Below, piece by piece: positions 15,757 through 22,994 of a DNA stretch of 32,254 nucleotides. Position 1 is the stretch's first letter. Every line of letters begins with the position of its first letter. This DNA is from Coprococcus sp. (lineage in GTDB: Bacteria > Bacillota > Clostridia > Lachnospirales > Lachnospiraceae). The notes beneath the pieces were generated by a model that was not told the DNA's origin, ran no database searches, and saw nothing but the letters and a program-made list of their open reading frames with translations. The DNA lies in NCBI GenBank assembly GCA_022793995.1, contig JAAWDY010000061.1, positions 1 to 32,254 of the forward strand, in the 5' to 3' direction. The translations under genes were made by a program, and so were the position numbers.

Positions 15757-16704
15757 CTACATAAAAAACTCTTTACTTGTCTTTAACTGGCGAATCAATC
15801 TCTCATTATAATCCTGTTTAATCTTATCGATATCTTTGCCGGTATAGTCGTAATACCCTTTTCCCGTCTTGATTCCCAGCTCGCCCTTCTTCATCTTTTC
15901 TTCCAGAAGCTTGTTGGGCTTTGTAGAATTATCCATATCCGGGAGAAGAGCGGCGGCTTCTGTATACCATATATCCGCTCCGCCGAAATCGACGATTTCC
16001 AACGGACCTGCCAAAGGATAGCGGAATCCGGGACCGTATTTTAATGCATTGTCCAAATCCTCCGGCTCTGCCGCGCCAAGCTCAATGAGTGAAAACACCT
16101 CGCGCATCACCGCTTCCTGCAGACGGTTTGCCAAAAGTCCGGCTACATCCTTTCTCACATAAGCCGGTTTCTTCCCAAGCGCAATATACATCTCATGAAT
16201 TTCGTCCAGAACTTCCTTATCATTGTTCCCGTAATCTGAAAGCTCTACTAATGGAACAATATGCGCAGGATTGAACCAGTGGTTGATTGCAAACCGGCGT
16301 TTCCTCTCCGGTGTAAGCACGGCTGCCATATCTTCCAGCTTCAGGCTGGACGTATTGCTTGCAAAAATCGTATGCGCCGGACACCAGGAGTCTAACTGAC
16401 GGAGCGTGTCCTGCTTTAACTGCAGGTTTTCTGGTATTGCTTCGATCACATAATCTCTGTCTTCTGTCGCCGCGCGCAGATTGGTATACGTAGTGATATT
16501 CCCAAGCGTCTGATCCGCTTCTTCCTGCGTCAGATATTCCAGTTTCACCATTACGCCGAGCTCCAGTTTTATATTATTCATTGCAGCTTCCAATACCTGA
16601 TCGTTGATATCATACATATTGACCGGATATCCGCCCATCGCAAAGCTTTCCGCAATGCAATGCCCCATCGTACCGCTTCCTAATACTGCTACTTTTTGTT
16701 TCAT
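15757..16704 (-). CDS. 3-hydroxy acid dehydrogenase (3-hydroxyacyl-CoA dehydrogenase-like)
   Basis: This 315-residue NAD-dependent dehydrogenase is of the 3-hydroxyacyl-CoA dehydrogenase superfamily. The Rossmann motif GSGTMG lies at 9-14, Asp32 for NAD, ASNTSSL at 115-121, and the catalytic pair His142 (NHWFNP) and Glu154. Length and the NHWFNPAHIVPLVE block differ from Hbd and resemble dehydrogenases found beside BKACE genes, a group that includes L-carnitine dehydrogenase. The start at 16704 has AAAGGAG upstream. Inferred role: oxidise a free or CoA-linked 3-hydroxy acid to the beta-keto acid cleaved by the enzyme encoded 39 bp upstream. The substrate is not decided. Confidence 0.85.
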   Translation of the reverse strand: MKQKVAVLGSGTMGHCIAESFAMGGYPVNMYDINDQVLEAAMNNIKLELGVMVKLEYLTQEEADQTLGNITTYTNLRAATEDRDYVIEAIPENLQLKQDTLRQLDSWCPAHTIFASNTSSLKLEDMAAVLTPERKRRFAINHWFNPAHIVPLVELSDYGNNDKEVLDEIHEMYIALGKKPAYVRKDVAGLLANRLQEAVMREVFSLIELGAAEPEDLDNALKYGPGFRYPLAGPLEIVDFGGADIWYTEAAALLPDMDNSTKPNKLLEEKMKKGELGIKTGKGYYDYTGKDIDKIKQDYNERLIRQLKTSKEFFM

Positions 16705-16743
16705 GACTTCTCCTTTCAAAACTCCCTTTTCTCTGCTGGCCTT

Positions 16744-17562
16744 TTATGCCAGACCCAGAATCTTACGCGCCTCTTCCACGGTTGCAACGCCGCGGTCCAA
16801 TTCATTCGCCATACGGACGCCCCGCGCGACCAGTTCAGAATTTGACTTCGCAAGCTTCCCCTTCGTATAGTAGATATTATCCTCAAATCCGATCCGCACA
16901 TGCCCGCCGAGAGCCAACGTCGCGGCCATAATTGGCAGGTGGAAACGTCCGATTCCAAATGCCGACCAAGTCGAATCCTCTGGAATCATACGGGTCAGGA
17001 AAATCAGATTCTCAATGGATGCGGGAATTCCTCCGGGAGCGCCCATCACAAACTGATAATGGATCGGGCTTTTCAGAACGCCCGTTTTCTTGTAAAACAA
17101 GGAATTATATACCATACCCGTATCGAAGATCTCGATCTCCGGTTTGATGTTATGCTCCTGCATCGTATATCCCAGCTTTTCCAAAAATGCCGGATGGTTG
17201 ATAAACAGAGTCTCGTTCATCCAGTTCATAGAACCGCAGTCAAAGGATGCCATTTCCGGCTTTAATTCCCTTAAGTGCGCCAGACGGATCTCATCTTCTG
17301 CGGTCACATCCCCGGATGTCGTCAGATTCAAGATAATGTCGCATTTTTCACGGATCAGATGCACGGTCTCAATAAATTTCTCCGTCGACATACTCGGATT
17401 CTCATCCTCGTCGCGCATATGTAAATGTGCAACCGCCGCTCCCGCCTGATATGCCTCGAATACATCCTCCGCGATCTCGCGCGGCGTGGTAGGAACTGCT
17501 GGATTATCCGATTTTTTCGGTCCCTCTCCTGTCGGCGCTACTGTAATAATTGCTTTTTCCAT
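16744..17562 (-). CDS. Beta-keto acid cleavage enzyme (BKACE/Kce family)
   Basis: BKACE enzymes (formerly DUF849; the type member is 3-keto-5-aminohexanoate cleavage enzyme) react a beta-keto acid with acetyl-CoA to give acetoacetate and a new acyl-CoA, using a divalent metal. The metal ligands are visible: His46 and His48 (AHLHMRD) and Glu227 (RIGFED), with Arg223 nearby as in Kce. 272 residues, usual length. I chose the ATG at 17562, 8 bp after GGAGG; one at 17568 lies too close to it. First gene of a six-gene operon. Lysine-fermentation genes (kamA, kdd, kal) are absent from the window, so 3-keto-5-aminohexanoate is not the favoured substrate. Confidence 0.93.
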   Translation of the reverse strand: MEKAIITVAPTGEGPKKSDNPAVPTTPREIAEDVFEAYQAGAAVAHLHMRDEDENPSMSTEKFIETVHLIREKCDIILNLTTSGDVTAEDEIRLAHLRELKPEMASFDCGSMNWMNETLFINHPAFLEKLGYTMQEHNIKPEIEIFDTGMVYNSLFYKKTGVLKSPIHYQFVMGAPGGIPASIENLIFLTRMIPEDSTWSAFGIGRFHLPIMAATLALGGHVRIGFEDNIYYTKGKLAKSNSELVARGVRMANELDRGVATVEEARKILGLA

Positions 17563-17601
17563 GTTCATTTCCTCCTTTTGTTTTTCTGTTTTGATATTGA
17601 T

Positions 17602-17630
17602 ATCATATCATACTTGTTCATTTTTTGCAA
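17602..17630 (-). promoter_or_regulatory. Promoter of the BKACE operon with flanking direct repeats
   Basis: On the minus strand TTGCAA (17625-17630) and TATGAT (17602-17607) are 17 bp apart. A 12-bp direct repeat, AAAAAATGAACA on the minus strand, occurs at 17615-17626 and 17633-17644, 18 bp apart, around the -35 box. This could be a binding site for an activator or repressor. Confidence 0.65.
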
Positions 17631-17710
17631 TATGTTCATTTTTTATTTTCTGTTCGTTCGTTATTGTGCATTCTTTTATTAGTGCCATAAATTCTACAAG
17701 CAGATAAAGC

Positions 17711-17775
17711 CACGGTTTCCCATTGCAAGATTCTTGACATACGGTTTTCATATTGGTAAAATTAGAAACGGTTTC
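17711..17775 (+). promoter_or_regulatory. tetR promoter with repeated ACGGT boxes
   Basis: TTGACA (17734-17739) and TAAAAT (17757-17762), 17 bp apart, form a strong promoter for the TetR gene. CACGGTTTCC (17712-17720), TACGGTTTTC (17740-17749) and the palindrome GAAAC-G-GTTTC (17765-17775) repeat an ACGGT core every 27-29 bp, the last over the likely transcription start. The block 17721-17762 recurs in front of but (18893-18934) with 36 of 42 identical bases. Self-regulation by the TetR protein is the simplest reading. Confidence 0.75.
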
Positions 17776-17797
17776 CAAGTAAAAAGGAGGGACTCCC

Positions 17798-18478
17798 ATG
17801 GCAGATAAGAACATAAAAAAAGAGCGCGTCATACGTTATTTCGTAGAAGCGGCTTTAGATATTATGGAAACAGAAGGAATCGGGGCCGTCACAGCCCGGA
17901 AGGTAGCGGATAAGGCTGGATATACTGTCTCCAGTCTTTATAATCATTTCGACAATTTGGATTATCTCTTATTTTTTGCTTCCATACATTATTTAAAGGA
18001 TTATGCGCTTGCCCTTCCAAAATACATAGAAGGCATCGAGAATCCAATCATTGCTTATATAAAAATCTGTGAATGTTTCAATACCTATGCTTTTCGCAAG
18101 CCGGAAGCATATCATATGGTATTTTTCAGCGGATTCAGCTCCAAATATAACGATGCGGTCAGGCTGTTCTACCAGGTCTTTCCGGAGGAACTCCCTTCCG
18201 AGGATTTCCGTTTCCTCCCGGTGCTGCTCCACAATGATATCCACGCAAGGGATTATCAATTTCTGCTGGAAGCCGCTCGGCAAGGATATCTGAGCGAAAA
18301 TGACGTCGCCGACATTTCTTCCCTCGGAACCATGCTGTTCAAAGGGACGCTGGAAAGAGTCATCAATTATCCCAATCAATTTACCCCGGAGGAAGCGTCC
18401 CGGAAGGCCACCGTCTATCTGGCGCACATATTGATCGGATATAATATCCCTGAGGATCTTCTCAGAGAGTTCTTATGA
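17798..18478 (+). CDS. TetR/AcrR-family transcriptional regulator
   Basis: This 226-residue protein has an N-terminal TetR-type helix-turn-helix (residues about 12-58; VTARKVADKAGYTVSSLYNHF holds the recognition helix), followed by a helical ligand-binding and dimer domain. AAAAAGGAGGG precedes the ATG. It is divergent from the BKACE operon and upstream of but, so it is well placed to control both. Its promoter shares a 42-bp block and ACGGT boxes with the but promoter. The ligand is unknown; an acyl-CoA or short acid would fit the context. Confidence 0.92.
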   Translation: MADKNIKKERVIRYFVEAALDIMETEGIGAVTARKVADKAGYTVSSLYNHFDNLDYLLFFASIHYLKDYALALPKYIEGIENPIIAYIKICECFNTYAFRKPEAYHMVFFSGFSSKYNDAVRLFYQVFPEELPSEDFRFLPVLLHNDIHARDYQFLLEAARQGYLSENDVADISSLGTMLFKGTLERVINYPNQFTPEEASRKATVYLAHILIGYNIPEDLLREFL

Positions 18479-18567
18479 TGCAGGGGCAAAAGCCAAGAAT
18501 TAAGTGGAGCGCTTGCGTAGCACAGGCAAAGGCGGTATACTTTCATCTTTAACACTTGCAAAAGTAT

Positions 18568-18610
18568 AAAGAGACACTATCCCTTGATTTTACTGGGAGT
18601 GCGTCTCTTT
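18568..18610 (+). terminator. Terminator of the tetR gene
   Basis: AAAGAGAC (18568-18575) pairs with GTCTCTTT (18603-18610), with an inner CTATCCC/GGGAGTG stem. The T-run is short (TTTAATTG), so strength is uncertain. It starts 90 bp after the tetR stop and would separate tetR from but. Confidence 0.65.
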
Positions 18611-18856
18611 AATTGTGATTATGGACGTTGTATTGAAAGACTATTTTGGAATTTTTTGATCTTTTTATTCAGTTCTTTAGGTTGATAGTATTTTTATCCA
18701 GGCCAAGCCCCCAAACTACATTTAGGGTTGTCAAGCGCTTTCCAATAACCTATAACTCATTGGGAATAAAGTTGGGAATATTTTATACATTTATCAAAAA
18801 AATATTCTAAAAGCATATCAAAATCTCCCTGCATAGCCAACTGTACACATTACTTC

Positions 18857-18882
18857 CACCCAGTTAAGCCACCCAGTTAAGC
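18857..18882. repeat. 13-bp tandem repeat upstream of the but promoter
   Basis: CACCCAGTTAAGC occurs twice head to tail (18857-18869 and 18870-18882), ending 10 bp before the shared promoter block. Either a slippage duplication or a double protein site. Confidence 0.7.
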
Positions 18883-18892
18883 AGTGATTTCT

Positions 18893-18945
18893 CATTGCAA
18901 AAATCTTGACATACGGTTTTTAAATTGATAGAATACATACGGTAT
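18893..18945 (+). promoter_or_regulatory. but promoter sharing a block with the tetR promoter
   Basis: TTGACA (18906-18911) and TAGAAT (18929-18934), spacer 17 bp. From CATTGCAA to the -10 box (18893-18934) it matches 17721-17762 without gaps, 36 of 42 bases. The palindrome ATAC-G-GTAT (18937-18945) sits where GAAAC-G-GTTTC sits in the tetR promoter. Joint control by the TetR protein is inferred. Confidence 0.8.
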
Positions 18946-18983
18946 TTGATAATTTCTTAACATTCACATTCAGGAGGCAGGTT

Positions 18984-20324
18984 ATGAATTACGCAGAGAT
19001 ATATGCACAAAAACTGACGACGGCCGAAGAAGCCGTAAAGGTGATAAAGACTGGCGACTGGGTAGACTACGGATGGTGTACCGGCCATCCGGTAAAACTC
19101 GACCACGCTCTCGCCGAAAGGATGCCAGGTCTTGAAGATATCAAAGTTCGCGGCGGTATCGCGCTTTGGCGTCCCGAGATATTTGACGTAGAAAACGCAA
19201 AAGAACATTTCTGCTGGAATTCCTGGCATATGTCCGGCATTGAAAGAAAAGCGATAAACGAGGGAATCGCGTATTACGCGCCCATCCGTTACTCAGAGCT
19301 TCCCAGATACTACCGGGAAAATGTGGAGCGCGTCGACGTCGCCATGTTCCAGGTATCTCCCATGGATGAACACGGGTATTTCAATTTTGGTCCAAATGCT
19401 TCCCACATGGCAGATATGTGCAGCCGTGCAGAAGTAATTATTGTAGAAGTGAATCAGAACATGCCCCGTTGCCTCGGCGGATTCAGTGAAGGAATCCATA
19501 TTTCCAAGGTAGACCATATCGTGGAGGGTGACAATCCCCCTATCGGCTCCATGGCTGCGGGCGGCGCCAGTGAGATCGACGAAGCCGTGGCAAAATTGAT
19601 CGTAGAGGAGATTCCAAACGGGGCCTGCCTCCAGCTCGGGATCGGCGGAATGCCGAACGCGGTCGGTTCCCTGATCGCCCAGTCCGATCTTAAGGACCTG
19701 GGAGTCCACACAGAAATGTACGTGGACGCTTTTGTCGACATTTCCAGGGCGGGCAAGATCACCGGCGCGCGGAAAAATATTGATAAGGGACGGCAAGTAT
19801 ATGCCTTTGCCGCGGGAACACAGAAGCTTTATGATTTCCTGAATGATAACCCTGCGTGTATGGCCGCACCGGTAGATTATACCAATGATATCCGTTCCAT
19901 CTCTGCACTGGATCAGTTCATGTCCATCAATAATGCGGTGGATATCGATCTGTTCGGGCAGGTCAATGCGGAAAGCGCCGGAACCAAGCATATCAGCGGC
20001 GCGGGTGGACAGCTTGATTTCGTCCTGGGCGCTTACCTTTCCAAGGGAGGAAAGAGCTTTATCTGCTGCTCGTCTACCTTTAAGACCAGGGACGGACAGC
20101 TGAAATCCCGTATCCTTCCGACCTTAAATCCAGGTTCCATCGTGACCGACACCCGTGCGAACACACATTATGTGGTGACAGAGTATGGGAAAGTGAACGT
20201 AAAAGGCCTGTCCACCTGGCAGAAGGCGGAGGCGCTCATTTCCGTCGCGCACCCGGATTTCCGTGACGAGCTCATCGCTGAGGCGGAAAAGCTCCATATC
20301 TGGAGAAGAAGTAATAAGAGATAG
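18984..20324 (+). CDS. but: Butyryl-CoA:acetate CoA-transferase
   Basis: This 446-residue enzyme exchanges CoA between butyryl-CoA and acetate, releasing butyrate and returning acetyl-CoA, the main last step in many gut butyrate producers. Segments such as [24 protein letters not shown] (219-228), [11 protein letters not shown] with the likely CoA-carrying Glu244, and the ending IWRRSN agree with Roseburia-type But as remembered. They set it apart from 4-hydroxybutyrate CoA-transferases, although that relative cannot be fully excluded without a search. AGGAGG lies 7 bp before the ATG. It is monocistronic, with its own promoter and terminator, well away from the thl operon it completes. Confidence 0.9.
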   Translation: MNYAEIYAQKLTTAEEAVKVIKTGDWVDYGWCTGHPVKLDHALAERMPGLEDIKVRGGIALWRPEIFDVENAKEHFCWNSWHMSGIERKAINEGIAYYAPIRYSELPRYYRENVERVDVAMFQVSPMDEHGYFNFGPNASHMADMCSRAEVIIVEVNQNMPRCLGGFSEGIHISKVDHIVEGDNPPIGSMAAGGASEIDEAVAKLIVEEIPNGACLQLGIGGMPNAVGSLIAQSDLKDLGVHTEMYVDAFVDISRAGKITGARKNIDKGRQVYAFAAGTQKLYDFLNDNPACMAAPVDYTNDIRSISALDQFMSINNAVDIDLFGQVNAESAGTKHISGAGGQLDFVLGAYLSKGGKSFICCSSTFKTRDGQLKSRILPTLNPGSIVTDTRANTHYVVTEYGKVNVKGLSTWQKAEALISVAHPDFRDELIAEAEKLHIWRRSNKR

Positions 20325-20347
20325 AAATGAACACCCCATTCAAAACA

Positions 20348-20380
20348 CCCCGGAACTTATCTCTTGTTCCGGGGTTCTTT
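20348..20380 (+). terminator. Terminator of but
   Basis: CCCCGGAAC (20348-20356) pairs with GTTCCGGGG (20366-20374), followed by TTCTTT. It begins 23 bp after the but stop; a standard intrinsic terminator. Confidence 0.9.
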
Positions 20381-20386
20381 AATCCA

Positions 20387-20412
20387 CTTTTATCAGATAT
20401 AACTGATAAAAG
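20387..20412. promoter_or_regulatory. Perfect 10-bp palindrome upstream of the ATPase gene
   Basis: CTTTTATCAG (20387-20396) and CTGATAAAAG (20403-20412) with a 6-bp centre. It lies about 40 bp upstream of a perfect TATAAT (20453-20458), which is the only clear promoter element of the ATPase gene. It could be an operator, or a weak second terminator because T-rich sequence follows. Confidence 0.55.
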
Positions 20413-20487
20413 TGTTATTTTTTGTTGATTTTTATTTGCAACTTGCATATACTATAATCAGAAATTCGTAGAAAGGGGATATCTTTA

Positions 20488-21702
20488 ATGATTAAACGAG
20501 AAGCCTATATGAGCCGCATCCGGCCGTTCATCGGCGGGGAACTAATCAAAGTAATGACCGGAATCCGCCGCAGCGGAAAATCGGTCATGCTGGAGCTTGT
20601 CAAGGAAGAGCTGTTGGAAGCCGGCGTCAGTCCGTCACAGTTCATTTCCATTAATTTTGAGGATATGAGGGTCTCCTCTCTGCATACCGCAGCGGCTTTA
20701 CACGACGAAATCCTAAAGAGGGCCGCTGATATAAAGGGCAAAGTATATCTCTTTTTTGACGAAATCCAGGAAGTGACCGACTGGGAAAGGTGTGTCAATT
20801 CCCTTCGCGTTGTGCTGGACTGCGACATCTACATCACTGGCTCGAACGCAAGGCTGCTGTCTGGTGAATTGGCGACCTACCTCGGCGGACGCTATGTGGA
20901 ATTTGTCATTTACCCGTTTTCCTTTGCGGAGTTTTTGGAATTATATCATACGGTCGAACCCGATGCCCCTATGCAAACATGTTTCCAGAAGTATCTTCTT
21001 TTTGGTGGGATGCCGTATCTGTCCAACCTCCGTTATGAGGAGGAACCTTCCAGACAATACCTTTCCGATCTCTTCAATTCCGTTCAGCTGAAAGATATTG
21101 TAAAGCGAAATAAAGTCCGGGATATTGATCTTTTGGAACGGATTATCGCCTATGTAACTGCAAATGCAGGAACGACTTTTTCTGCGTCGTCCCTGGCAAA
21201 ATTTTTCAAAAACGAACAACGTATCGTTGCTCCTGAAACGATCCTGAACTATCTTAAATATTGTTGCGACGCTTACCTGTTCTATCAGGTGAAACGGCAG
21301 AATGTGCAGGGAAAGCAGATCCTTGCATCTAACGAGAAATATTATATTGCCGATCACGGTATCCGCGAAGCAGTCTTTGGCGGCAATTTGCAGGATATCA
21401 ATCTCATTCTTGAAAACATCATCTATATGGAACTGCTTCGCCGGGGCTATTCTGTCACGGTCGGCAAGATGGGCGACAGAGAGATTGATTTTGTGTGCGG
21501 CAGGAGGGGTGAGAAGCTCTATGTGCAGGTAACCTACCTTCTCGCCTCAGAGGATACTATACGCCGTGAATTCGGTATCTATGACAGTATCCGGGATAAT
21601 TTCCCCAAATACGTTGTTTCTCTGGATGAATTTGACATGAGCAGAAATGGAATCAAGCACCGGAACATTCGGGATTTTCTTCTGGAAAAGGAGTGGAATT
21701 AA
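20488..21702 (+). CDS. AAA ATPase with DUF4143 domain
   Basis: This 404-residue protein has an N-terminal AAA domain (Walker A GIRRSGKS at 25-32; Walker B YLFFDEIQ at 87-94; sensor-like YITGSNARLL) and the C-terminal DUF4143 region. The latter ends in a restriction-endonuclease-like core (DREIDF at 330-335, QV near 347-348). Such ATPases are common in anaerobes and archaea and have no settled function. AAAGGGGAT precedes the ATG at 20488. Its last 50 bp overlap the 3' end of jetD on the other strand. Whether it belongs to the Wadjet locus or is a chance neighbour is open. Confidence 0.9.
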   Translation: MIKREAYMSRIRPFIGGELIKVMTGIRRSGKSVMLELVKEELLEAGVSPSQFISINFEDMRVSSLHTAAALHDEILKRAADIKGKVYLFFDEIQEVTDWERCVNSLRVVLDCDIYITGSNARLLSGELATYLGGRYVEFVIYPFSFAEFLELYHTVEPDAPMQTCFQKYLLFGGMPYLSNLRYEEEPSRQYLSDLFNSVQLKDIVKRNKVRDIDLLERIIAYVTANAGTTFSASSLAKFFKNEQRIVAPETILNYLKYCCDAYLFYQVKRQNVQGKQILASNEKYYIADHGIREAVFGGNLQDINLILENIIYMELLRRGYSVTVGKMGDREIDFVCGRRGEKLYVQVTYLLASEDTIRREFGIYDSIRDNFPKYVVSLDEFDMSRNGIKHRNIRDFLLEKEWN

Positions 21703-22990
21703 GCGTCCATTCCTCCATCATCGCCTCCTGGTAGGCCGCACGTCCTTCCTTTTCCATGGCAGCACGCAATTCCTTCAGTTCAGGAAGGCAAACCTTTTCC
21801 AGTTTTTTTATCCTCATTTCGCTCAATCTGACGTCTGATAAATACGTATTATACCAATCGGCGCGGTAATTCCACAGCCGGATCCGGTCTTTGTACCGTT
21901 CTTTCAGGCGTTGTGCGATCAAGAGTCCTTCCGGGTCAAAATCTCCCCAATAATAAAACATGTGTGCTTCTTTCAAAAGATCCAGCAGAATCAATGCGGC
22001 AAGCCTTGGCTGGCCGTTCACACAAACTGCTGCACAGCGCGCATCTTTCTTGATTAGGTTTGAAAATACCGCCGGATTTTCGAGCAGGTAAATCGTTTTG
22101 CAGCCCGAGCCGGCGCGTCCAAGCTTCCCGACCGTCCTCAGAGTCAGACGGACGGGTTCTTGTTCCATGAAAAATCCCTCTATCCCTTCATGCAGCGTTC
22201 CATCCTGCTTCCATGCACGGATTCCATATACGAGTATGTCGTTGGACAGGTCGTCTTTTAAAACGCCTGCCCGGTAGAAGAGCTGGTTCTTCCTTTCTGC
22301 TTCCGATAACTCCGCATCTTTTTCTTCCTGGAAATACGCGGACAACATGGATAGGAGCAGCCTTTCCGCCCACGTCCCCGCGTCAAAATAATGCGGATCT
22401 CCCGTCGTCTTTGCCGCAAATACCGCTAAAAGCTCGGTTTCGCCTCCGGTAAGTCCGGGAAGCTGTTCTGCCGCTGATACGACATATGTTACGGTTTCCC
22501 GTAATTTCGCTGGGTCGTCCCGGTACAGCCTAAGGAGCATTTCGTAGCCCGGCCCATGCTCTTTGACCGCCGCTTTCATCCACTCCTTTGCCCATGTATC
22601 TTTGCATTCTTTCCACAGGCTTTCAAAGAACTCCTCCCTTTTTTCGATCTCTTTTTGTCTTTCTTCTTTCTTTGCCGTCATCGTACTTCCGAAGTACATT
22701 GTAAGCAGCTCTTCCAGGGAAATCCCGGAAAACCTGCTCCCTGCCAGGCATTTTTCAAACGCTTCCACGGACACTGTGACCGTCTTATTGTCTGCAAAAT
22801 CTTTCTGTAAAAATCCGCCCAGATGGAGCTTATCCTCCCTGCTAAGGCCGGTCAAAACGACCTTACCGCCCATGTGCCCCAGGCTTTCATATTTATTTCT
22901 CATTTTTTGAAACAATTTCCGGTAGATGGGCCGTTCCCGGAAGTACGCCAGGCATTCCTCCTGTTTTTTCTGCATATTGTCCTTTCGCAT
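21653..22990 (-). CDS. jetD: Wadjet type II nuclease subunit JetD
   Basis: JetD (445 residues) is the nuclease of the Wadjet anti-plasmid system, with a topoisomerase-VI-like (Toprim) fold. It matches the TIGR02679/DUF2399 kind: an N-terminal DUF3323-like part, then the Toprim core with Glu304 (YLLENP), VCVNGQP, and Asp350/Asp352 (WGDFDPEG), the expected metal-binding residues. It begins 4 bp after jetC and closes the operon. Family knowledge: the JetABC SMC complex loads on closed circular DNA and JetD cuts it. All key residues are present, so it is probably active. Tail-to-tail overlap with the ATPase gene leaves no room for a separate terminator. Confidence 0.9.
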   Translation of the reverse strand: MRKDNMQKKQEECLAYFRERPIYRKLFQKMRNKYESLGHMGGKVVLTGLSREDKLHLGGFLQKDFADNKTVTVSVEAFEKCLAGSRFSGISLEELLTMYFGSTMTAKKEERQKEIEKREEFFESLWKECKDTWAKEWMKAAVKEHGPGYEMLLRLYRDDPAKLRETVTYVVSAAEQLPGLTGGETELLAVFAAKTTGDPHYFDAGTWAERLLLSMLSAYFQEEKDAELSEAERKNQLFYRAGVLKDDLSNDILVYGIRAWKQDGTLHEGIEGFFMEQEPVRLTLRTVGKLGRAGSGCKTIYLLENPAVFSNLIKKDARCAAVCVNGQPRLAALILLDLLKEAHMFYYWGDFDPEGLLIAQRLKERYKDRIRLWNYRADWYNTYLSDVRLSEMRIKKLEKVCLPELKELRAAMEKEGRAAYQEAMMEEWTLNSTPFPEENPECSGA

Positions 22991-22994
22991 CCCT

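Larger units (their letters stand above)
18479..18892. other. Gene-free stretch between tetR and but
   Basis: No gene was found in these about 410 bp. Seen: an inverted repeat TATACTTT / AAAGTATA (18536-18543, 18561-18568); a terminator-like stem (18568-18610); a palindromic AAGCGCTT core inside TGTCAAGCGCTTTCCA (18729-18744), weakly like a catabolite-response element but with wrong spacing; an AT-rich inverted repeat GAATATTT / AAATATTC (18776-18783, 18800-18807); and a 13-bp tandem repeat (18857-18882). Confidence 0.6.

Noticed and set aside
16744-17562. Lysine fermentation cluster because of the Kce-like enzyme
   Set aside because: None of the aminomutase, 3,5-diaminohexanoate dehydrogenase or ammonia-lyase genes are present; the neighbours fit a 3-hydroxy acid route better.
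18729-18744. Catabolite-response element upstream of but
   Set aside because: The AAGCGCTT core is tempting, but the outer TG/CA positions are one base too far out for the usual pattern; kept only as a weak note.
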